Both the position numbers and the translations under genes were made by a program. Positions 1 through 5,059 of a stretch of DNA of 30,819 nt are shown piece after piece (position 1 is the first letter of the stretch; every line of letters begins with the position of its first letter). Where the stretch lies: NCBI GenBank assembly GCA_900543605.1, contig UQSK01000020.1:1-30819 (forward strand), in the 5' to 3' direction. The notes under the pieces are model-generated. The model was given only the letters and a program-made list of their open reading frames with translations, made no database searches and was not told the DNA's origin. The DNA is from an uncultured Collinsella sp. (GTDB lineage Bacteria; Actinomycetota; Coriobacteriia; Coriobacteriales; Coriobacteriaceae).

Positions 1-50
1 TACGAGATTACTACGCGTCTCGTGGGCTCGGAGATGTGTATAAGAGACAG
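1..50 (+). other. Illumina/Nextera sequencing adapter (artefact)
   Basis: Bases 1-8 (TACGAGAT) match the 3' end of the Illumina P7 primer. Bases 9-16 (TACTACGC) sit where the 8-nt i7 index belongs. Bases 17-31 match the Nextera read-2 stem GTCTCGTGGGCTCGG. Bases 32-50 are the 19-bp Tn5 mosaic end AGATGTGTATAAGAGACAG. This is library sequence that was not trimmed before assembly, not bacterial DNA. Translated on the minus strand it gives the well-known contaminant peptide ending SPSPRDA. Genomic sequence starts at 51. Confidence 0.98.
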
Positions 51-295
51 AGCATTCCCGGGAGCGCGGTCGTCTTTACGGCAATCCAGCCGTGGGATTC
101 CGCCCTTGTCGCGAGCGACGACATGAGAGCGGTTTTACCGGTTCCACGCGCGCCTGAGAAGATCGAGGTTAATTCTGGGCGCCTGCGCTGGCTCAAGAAG
201 GCACGGTCCAAATCCCGAATAATCTGTTGTCTGCCAGCGAGATGGGCAGGAACTTCGCCAAAGCTAGGGGTAAACGGGTTCTCGAGATATTCCAC
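51..295 (-). CDS. AAA-type ATP-binding protein, N-terminal fragment
   Basis: About 81 N-terminal residues of a P-loop ATPase are present; the rest is cut off by the contig end. The start is GTG at 295, preceded by AAAGGAG with 6-nt spacing. The protein opens with a short NPFTPSFG-type segment and a GR (AGRQ) motif, typical of the N-terminus of Orc1/Cdc6-like or STAND-like AAA ATPases. It then has a clear Walker A motif, GARGTGKTA, near residues 48-56. No Walker B or effector domain is visible, so the role cannot be assigned. The upstream 100 bases are unusually AT-rich for this contig and probably hold its promoter. Residues encoded by bases 11-50 are adapter and should be removed. Confidence 0.8.
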
Positions 296-339
296 AAGGC
301 TCTCCTTTCACACCGCCGTTTAACTTCATTTTACTTTAG

Positions 340-353
340 TTAATTCTGATTAA
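340..353. repeat. Small inverted repeat in AT-rich promoter region
   Basis: TTAAT (340-344) and ATTAA (349-353) form a perfect 5-bp dyad with a 4-base spacer. It lies in the AT-rich stretch upstream of the truncated ATPase gene. It may be an operator, but the dyad is short and could be chance in AT-rich DNA. Confidence 0.25.
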
Positions 354-413
354 AAGTGAGGGCTCTTTATCTAGAGCATCAATTAGGCATGTGTGCCATC
401 GGCGTGGCGCTTG

Positions 414-446
414 AATGTGACAAAGGGATAGTTCCTTTGTCACATT
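414..446. repeat. 13-bp perfect inverted repeat overlapping the trmL stop
   Basis: The arms AATGTGACAAAGG (414-426) and CCTTTGTCACATT (434-446) are perfectly complementary around a 7-base loop. The TGA stop of trmL (442-440) lies inside the right arm. No U-tract follows on either strand, so it is not a classical intrinsic terminator, although it could stop transcription or protect the 3' end. The core AAAGGGATAG recurs as AAAGGGACAG in the hairpin at 11132-11166, which suggests a dispersed repeat family. Confidence 0.8.
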
Positions 447-1039
447 CCCGGAAAGCCTGCCTGGCGCAGGGCCTCGTAGAGGACGATGGCGGCGCTGTTG
501 GAGAGGTTGAGTGCGCTGATGCGGTAGTCGTCCGGGTTGACGAAGTTGCCGCAGATATCCTGTTGAAGGATGGTCTCGTGGCTGTCCTCGGTATGCCCCA
601 GCGATTCCTCGTGGGCTCCCCAAGCCTCGGCGTTATCGAGTGAGTCGCAATCGCGCAGCATCGGGATACGCTCGCAGCACTCGGGCGCCGCGGCAAGCAG
701 TGGCTCGGGAATGCCCGAGCTCTCGCTGCCAAAGACCAAGTAGTCGCCATCGCGGTAGGTACTCTGCGCATAGGTGCGGCGTGCCTTTTTGGTCAGCAGA
801 TGCAGGCGCTCGTCGGCGGGGGAGAGGTCATTGCGCGCAAGGAAATCCTCCCAGCCGGCATAGGTTGTCACGTCCAAGTTTTGCCAGTAGCCCAGGCCGG
901 CGCGACGCACCGTCTTGTCGTCGAGCGAAAAGCCCAGCGGCTCCACCAGATGCAGGTGGGCGCCGGTGACCACGCAGGTACGGCCGATATTGCCCGTATT
1001 GGCCGGAATCTCGGGCGCATACAGCACAATGTTGAACAT
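440..1039 (-). CDS. trmL: tRNA (cytidine/uridine-2'-O-)-methyltransferase TrmL
   Basis: A 199-residue SPOUT-family methyltransferase. TrmL uses S-adenosylmethionine to methylate the ribose of the wobble base (position 34) of certain leucine tRNAs. The N-terminus (MFNIVLYAPEIPANTGNIGR) matches TrmL closely, as do the EPLGF...DDK and RRAGLGYW segments. The trefoil-knot SAM-binding loops are recognisable as VFGSESSGIP and SALNLSNSAAIVLYEALRQ. The ATG at 1039 was chosen because AAGGAG lies just upstream and homology begins there. The family is usually about 155-160 residues. This copy carries roughly 37 extra residues, rich in D, E, H and N, between IPML and the last knot motif. It is monocistronic, with a strong terminator (1063-1095) separating it from the gene upstream. 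Confidence 0.93.
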   Translation of the reverse strand: MFNIVLYAPEIPANTGNIGRTCVVTGAHLHLVEPLGFSLDDKTVRRAGLGYWQNLDVTTYAGWEDFLARNDLSPADERLHLLTKKARRTYAQSTYRDGDYLVFGSESSGIPEPLLAAAPECCERIPMLRDCDSLDNAEAWGAHEESLGHTEDSHETILQQDICGNFVNPDDYRISALNLSNSAAIVLYEALRQAGFPGM

Positions 1040-1062
1040 GAATCTCCTTGGCTCAGAACGAA

Positions 1063-1095
1063 AAACCACCACGAAGTTCACCTTCGTGGTGGTTT
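1063..1095 (-). terminator. Intrinsic terminator after the CobW-family gene
   Basis: A 14-bp perfect stem (1063-1076 with 1082-1095) closes a 5-base loop. Read on the minus strand it is followed by a T-rich run (GGTTTTTC). It sits 40 bases past the stop of the CobW-family gene and just upstream of the trmL ribosome binding site, so it should end transcription from the upstream genes. Confidence 0.85.
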
Positions 1096-1134
1096 GGCGG
1101 TTACGTAGGCGGAAAAATGGCTGCTTGGATAAAC

Positions 1135-2265
1135 CTAGGCGCGGTGCCAGTCGGTCAGGCAGGCATCGAGGGAGGCGATGAGCGCATCCTTGTCCATGTG
1201 ACGGCCGATGATGCACAGGCTCGTCATGCGGTCGCCCGTCTCGTCGTCCCAAATCTGCATGATCTCGGGGTTCTCGTCGATGATCTTCTGTTTCTCGCCC
1301 TCGGGCGCCGAGTCGACAAACGGGCCGTTCTCCATCAGGCGCATCTGGTGGCCGGCCTGCTCAAACATGTAACACATGTCCGGATCGCCGGTCTGCCACA
1401 GCGGACCCTTGACGCGGATGACCTCGTCGGGCCACTCCTGCTCAACAAAATCGGTGAACTTCTGCAGGTCAAACGGCTTGCGGCGCGAGTACACAAAGGT
1501 CTCGATGTCGTACTCGAGCACCTCGGGGTCGTCGTGCTCCTCGGGGTGCTCCATGGCCTCGATCCAGGCGGCGGAGTTGTAGGCGCGCATAAAGTCGAAG
1601 CGGTCGGTATCGAGCAGCTCCTCCATGGGGACCTCGCCGTTTTGGGCCTCGACAATTACGGCGTCTTTCTGCAGGCTGCGTACGATGGCCTTGAGCTCGG
1701 CAATCTGCTCGGGCGTCACGGTGTCGGTCTTGTTGAGGATCAGCGTGGAGCAGAACTCGATCTGCTGGATGAGCAGGCTCTCGATGTCGTCCTCGTCGAT
1801 ATCCTCGGCCAGCAGGTCGCGACCGCCGTTGAACTCGTCGTACATGCGGGCGCAGTCGACCACGGCCACGATGTTGTCGAGCGCGAGCTTGGGCTCGCCG
1901 CCCACCTTGGCCTCGTCGCAGAAGCTCGAGATGGTGTAGGCGATGGGGATGGGCTCGCAAATGCCCGAGGCCTCGATGATGATGTAATCGAAGTTGCCCG
2001 AATCGGCGATGCCCTGCAGCTGGTTGGCCAGGTCATCCGAAAGCGTGCAGCAGATGCAGCCGTTGGTGAGCGGGATGAGGTCGTCGGTCTCGGAAAGGCC
2101 GCCGTCGGCGATGAGGCTGGCGTCCACATTGATCTCGCCGATATCGTTGACGATTACGGCGGCGCGGATGCCGCCGTCGTTAGCGAGGATGTGGTTGAGC
2201 AGCGTGGTTTTGCCGGCACCGAGGTATCCGGTAAGCATGATGATTTTCACGGGTTTGTTGGGCAT
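1135..2265 (-). CDS. CobW/P47K family GTPase (putative metallochaperone)
   Basis: A 376-residue G3E-class P-loop GTPase of the CobW/CobW_C type. Members insert or deliver metals such as zinc or cobalt to target enzymes. Visible motifs are Walker A GYLGAGKT (13-20), the metal-binding CxCC (CICC, residues 70-73), the switch-like IIIEASGICEP near residue 100, and NKTD for guanine recognition near residue 175. The CobW C-terminal domain begins around FVYSRRKPFD and ends with GRHMDKDALIASLDACL. The ATG at 2265 was chosen over the in-frame ATG at 2286 because AAAGGAGG lies 4-5 bases before it. The acidic stretch around residues 240-255 (EHPEEHDDPEVLE) is typical of the linker. Which metal and client it serves cannot be told from sequence; I saw no Zur-like operator upstream. 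Confidence 0.9.
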   Translation of the reverse strand: MPNKPVKIIMLTGYLGAGKTTLLNHILANDGGIRAAVIVNDIGEINVDASLIADGGLSETDDLIPLTNGCICCTLSDDLANQLQGIADSGNFDYIIIEASGICEPIPIAYTISSFCDEAKVGGEPKLALDNIVAVVDCARMYDEFNGGRDLLAEDIDEDDIESLLIQQIEFCSTLILNKTDTVTPEQIAELKAIVRSLQKDAVIVEAQNGEVPMEELLDTDRFDFMRAYNSAAWIEAMEHPEEHDDPEVLEYDIETFVYSRRKPFDLQKFTDFVEQEWPDEVIRVKGPLWQTGDPDMCYMFEQAGHQMRLMENGPFVDSAPEGEKQKIIDENPEIMQIWDDETGDRMTSLCIIGRHMDKDALIASLDACLTDWHRA

Positions 2266-2351
2266 GTGCCCTCCTTTGTTAGACATGGCTTACAGTTGAA
2301 TCATATGCCAAACGCCTGCTCTTATACCCACGCGCTGGCAAATAACACAGG

Positions 2352-2693
2352 CTACTCCCAGGCTCCCCATACATCGGGGCAATAACCGACGGTGGCCTTT
2401 TTGCCGTTGCGCACGATGGGCTCGGCTAGAACCTGCTGGTTCTCGAGCAGCTTGTCGAAGCGCTGGCTAGGGGTGAGGTGCTGGATGAGCGCGAGCGTCT
2501 CCTCGTCCTTGGCCTTGGGATTGAGCAGCTTGTCGATGCCGCCGACCGCCTGCATCACGCTCGTGAGCTCGCCCTTGCTCATCTCCTTTTCCTTAAGGTC
2601 AATAAACTGCACCTTAATGCGGCGCTCTTTGAAGAAGCGCTGTGCTTTCTTGGTATCGAAGGACTTTTTGGTGCCAAAAATCTGGATATTCAT
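2352..2693 (-). CDS. ArsC/Spx-family thioredoxin-fold protein lacking the N-terminal Cys
   Basis: A 113-residue protein of the arsenate reductase (ArsC)/Spx-like family. It starts NIQIFGTKKS.DTKKAQRFF, continues with VQFIDLKEKEMS, and ends with the RNGKKATVGY segment normal for these proteins. Family members generally have Cys after the first beta strand as the redox residue. Here that position (residue 11) is Ser (TCC), so classical thiol chemistry at this site is not possible. One Cys remains near the C-terminus (YCPDVW). The gene lies 11 bases after the flavodoxin-like gene on the same strand and has a poor ribosome binding site (GCGGAG very close to ATG), so translation may be coupled. 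A structural or regulatory role is possible; arsenate reduction is not supported. Confidence 0.82.
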   Translation of the reverse strand: MNIQIFGTKKSFDTKKAQRFFKERRIKVQFIDLKEKEMSKGELTSVMQAVGGIDKLLNPKAKDEETLALIQHLTPSQRFDKLLENQQVLAEPIVRNGKKATVGYCPDVWGAWE

Positions 2694-2704
2694 GCTCCGC
2701 CGTT

Positions 2705-3328
2705 CTACCTGATGAAGTTGGTCGTTGCGCGATCTGCCTCGGGTGCGTTGATACCGGCGGCTTGTCCCGCCTCGATGCAGCGCAGGAGCCAGGCCATGTT
2801 TTTGCCGATGTTTCGCATAGTGGCAAGGCCCTCGGCGTCCCCATCGGCGTCGCCGGGCACGCGGCCAAACACGTTGTTCCAGTAGGTGGAGGCAACCACG
2901 GGCATTTGGTTGATGGTGAAGTACTTGTTGAGCACGTCGAAGGTCGTCGACGTACCGCCGCGACGGGCGACGGCGACGGCAGCGCCCGGCTTGTGTGCAA
3001 AGGCGTGCCCGCCTGCATAGAAGGCGCGATCGAGGGCCGAAAGGATGCGCCCGCTGGGGTGCGCATAGTAGACGGGCGAGCCAAAGACAAAGCCATCTGA
3101 CTGCTCGGCGGCAGCGATGAGCTCGTTCACCACGTCGTCGTCAAAGGTGCAGCGACCGCCAAGCTTGCCGCACTGGCCGCAACCGATGCAATCGCGAATG
3201 GGCTTGGCGCCCAGCTGAAACACCTCGGTATCAATGCCTTCGGCATTGAGCTGCTCGGCGACCTCGGCGAGTGCGCGGGCGGTGTTGCCGTTTGCCTTGG
3301 GGCTGCCATTGACCAAAAGAACCTTCAT
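2705..3328 (-). CDS. Flavodoxin-fold NADPH-dependent FMN reductase / iron-sulfur flavoprotein
   Basis: About 207 residues with the flavodoxin fold. The N-terminal VLLVNGSPKANGNT loop binds the FMN phosphate. CIGCGQC followed by GGRC is the compact cysteine cluster of iron-sulfur flavoproteins. FVFGSPVYYAHPSGRI is the second flavin loop. Such enzymes pass electrons between ferredoxin-like or NAD(P)H donors and flavin-linked substrates in anaerobes. The start is either ATG 3328 or the adjoining in-frame GTG 3331; ATG gives better spacing to GGGAG. It appears to be the first gene of a short minus-strand operon with the ArsC-like gene and perhaps the CobW-family gene. A CTCTGC/GCAGAG dyad overlies its leader. 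Confidence 0.88.
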   Translation of the reverse strand: MKVLLVNGSPKANGNTARALAEVAEQLNAEGIDTEVFQLGAKPIRDCIGCGQCGKLGGRCTFDDDVVNELIAAAEQSDGFVFGSPVYYAHPSGRILSALDRAFYAGGHAFAHKPGAAVAVARRGGTSTTFDVLNKYFTINQMPVVASTYWNNVFGRVPGDADGDAEGLATMRNIGKNMAWLLRCIEAGQAAGINAPEADRATTNFIR

Positions 3329-3338
3329 CACAAACTCC

Positions 3339-3371
3339 CTCTGCTGTCGGTGACTTCTGCAGAGGATTATC
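3339..3371 (-). promoter_or_regulatory. Possible promoter and dyad before the flavodoxin gene
   Basis: On the minus strand GATAAT (3371-3366) resembles a -10 box. It is followed at once by CTCTGC (3364-3359) and GCAGAG (3344-3339), a 6-bp dyad ending at the ribosome binding site. No convincing -35 box is seen. An operator or a leader hairpin would both fit. Confidence 0.3.
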
Positions 3372-3402
3372 GCACGATGGGGGCGGCGGCGCGGGCGCGG
3401 CG

Positions 3403-4932
3403 CTAATCCAGTTTGGTACCTGGCACCTGCACGGCTTTCCCGAGCAACGCTTTGAGCTCGTTCAAAATGGAAACGGGCTGACGGTCAACGCTGTCCAGAT
3501 GAAGCGTCGCCACACGAATGGGTGGCTGATATTCAAGCGAGTCGATGAGCACAGGAGAACCCAGGAACCGCTCGATTTCGTCTGCGATCGAGTCGGTCTC
3601 GTCGGGATCAAAGTCGTCGAAAAGCGCCACGAATGTCGGCCCCGTCGAGCGGAACAGGCGACCCTTGCCGCGCGAGCATTCCATAAGGCAGGCGGCGCTT
3701 TCGGCGAGTACACGGTCGCCTGCATCGAATCCAAAGCGGGCATTGACCTCGGCGATATCGTCGACCTTAATGGCAATAAAGCCTGCCTCGCGCGCCACGC
3801 GGCGCATCTCTCCAATAGCGTTGACCAGGGCGTGAATATCGCCCAGGCCGGTCACGGAATCGGTCGTATCCGCTAGGCTTCGGTTGATGATAATGCCCAC
3901 ATACATGTTGGGCTCGGTATCGGTTCCATCCAAGCGGTAGCCCGTGCAGTCGCAAAGCACGTATTTTCCGGTGGCATCCATTACGCGATACTGCATGTAG
4001 TGGAAGTGCCACGTGCCGTTTATCACCATGTCGAGCTCGGCACGTACGTTGCCGCGGTCCTCGGGATGAACGCGGGCGAGCCACATGTCGAGTGAGTTAA
4101 AAGGGTGCTGGGAGGGCAGGTCAAAATCGCGCACGGCGTTAACCGACCATTGCGATTCTCCCGTATCGAGATTGAGGATAAACGGATAGCGAGTCTCGGA
4201 GCTCATGGAGATCGCTTGGAACACCCGGTCGTTGCAGGGAAGCTGATCGACGATTGGGCGTTGCGGCGCGTCATCGTCTTTCGGTTGCTGCACACGATGC
4301 ATGAGCTTATAGCGATACATTTTGCGATCGGCATCCATCGTCATCTGGCGACGCGTGTCGCCGGCAAGTGGATCGACGCGCGAGCAGCCAAAGCTAAAGC
4401 TGCCGATCATGGGCGCCTTGCCACCTGAGCTCGCCTCGATCAGCCCGGCACGTACCTGCTCCAAGCGCTGCTCGAGTTCAGTCTCGTTTGCGGAGAGCGA
4501 GATGAGCACAAACTCGTCTCCACCGATACGGAACAGCATCTCATCGTGCTCCATGGTTTCGGAGAGCGTGCGGCAGATGCTCAGAATATAGCGATTGCCT
4601 TCGGCGTGGCCAAACCTATCATTGCAATGCTTGAGATGGTCGATGTCAATATAGGCGCAGGTGAAGGGGTCACCTTTGCGCCAGAGCTGCTCGACGTGAC
4701 GGTCGAATCCGTTGCGGTTGCCCAAGTTGGTGAGCGGATCGATATAGGCGTTGCGCTCAAGCAGCTGGCGCTCTTGTTGCAGGATGGCATGCGTCTTTTG
4801 CAGTTGCTCACCAACGGCGCGTAGCTCAGCAGGCAGCGCGGCAACATCGAGTTCGGCGGTCGAGATGCCATTCGCAAGTCGCTGAAGATAGGCAATAATC
4901 GATTGCTCGCCCAGGCGATATGACTCGTTCAT
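3403..4932 (-). CDS. Diguanylate cyclase: GGDEF - PAS-like - degenerate GGDEF
   Basis: A 509-residue cytoplasmic signalling protein with no membrane segment. After a helical N-terminus (1-60) comes a full GGDEF domain (about 62-220) with DPLTNLGNR, the IDIDHLKHCND metal/GTP region and an intact GGDEF motif at 137-141, so synthesis of cyclic-di-GMP is plausible. The usual RxxD inhibitory site upstream of the motif is absent. A PAS-like module (about 255-345, with W..RVHPEDR and MQYRVMDATGKYVLC) follows. A second GGDEF-like domain has the signature replaced by TGPTF and should be inactive. The start at 4932 has AAGGAGG nine bases upstream. The whole protein is collinear with the first 460 residues of the neighbour at 5060-7777, so the two are tandem paralogues. 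Confidence 0.92.
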   Translation of the reverse strand: MNESYRLGEQSIIAYLQRLANGISTAELDVAALPAELRAVGEQLQKTHAILQQERQLLERNAYIDPLTNLGNRNGFDRHVEQLWRKGDPFTCAYIDIDHLKHCNDRFGHAEGNRYILSICRTLSETMEHDEMLFRIGGDEFVLISLSANETELEQRLEQVRAGLIEASSGGKAPMIGSFSFGCSRVDPLAGDTRRQMTMDADRKMYRYKLMHRVQQPKDDDAPQRPIVDQLPCNDRVFQAISMSSETRYPFILNLDTGESQWSVNAVRDFDLPSQHPFNSLDMWLARVHPEDRGNVRAELDMVINGTWHFHYMQYRVMDATGKYVLCDCTGYRLDGTDTEPNMYVGIIINRSLADTTDSVTGLGDIHALVNAIGEMRRVAREAGFIAIKVDDIAEVNARFGFDAGDRVLAESAACLMECSRGKGRLFRSTGPTFVALFDDFDPDETDSIADEIERFLGSPVLIDSLEYQPPIRVATLHLDSVDRQPVSILNELKALLGKAVQVPGTKLD

Positions 4933-4970
4933 GATGGATAACCTCCTTGGGCGGAACAACGGTTTGTATC

Positions 4971-5001
4971 ATATCCCCAATTCGGTTTGAATTGGGGATA
5001 T
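4971..5001. repeat. Perfect 13-bp inverted repeat between the two GGDEF genes
   Basis: ATATCCCCAATTC (4971-4983) and GAATTGGGGATAT (4989-5001) pair perfectly around a 5-base loop. The repeat lies about 40 bases upstream of the 509-residue cyclase gene and 60 bases after the stop of the GGDEF-EAL gene. On the minus strand no U-tract follows. It may be an operator, an RNA-processing hairpin or a weak terminator setting the relative expression of the two genes. Confidence 0.75.
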
Positions 5002-5059
5002 AAGTTAGCTAATGGAGACAAATGCCCCCTTCGGCGGTGGCGTTTTGCACGCGAGCGTA

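Noticed and set aside
1048..2385. Long plus-strand open frame opposite the CobW-family gene
   Set aside because: It mirrors the minus-strand gene, has no ribosome binding site and no family motifs; high GC content keeps antisense frames open.
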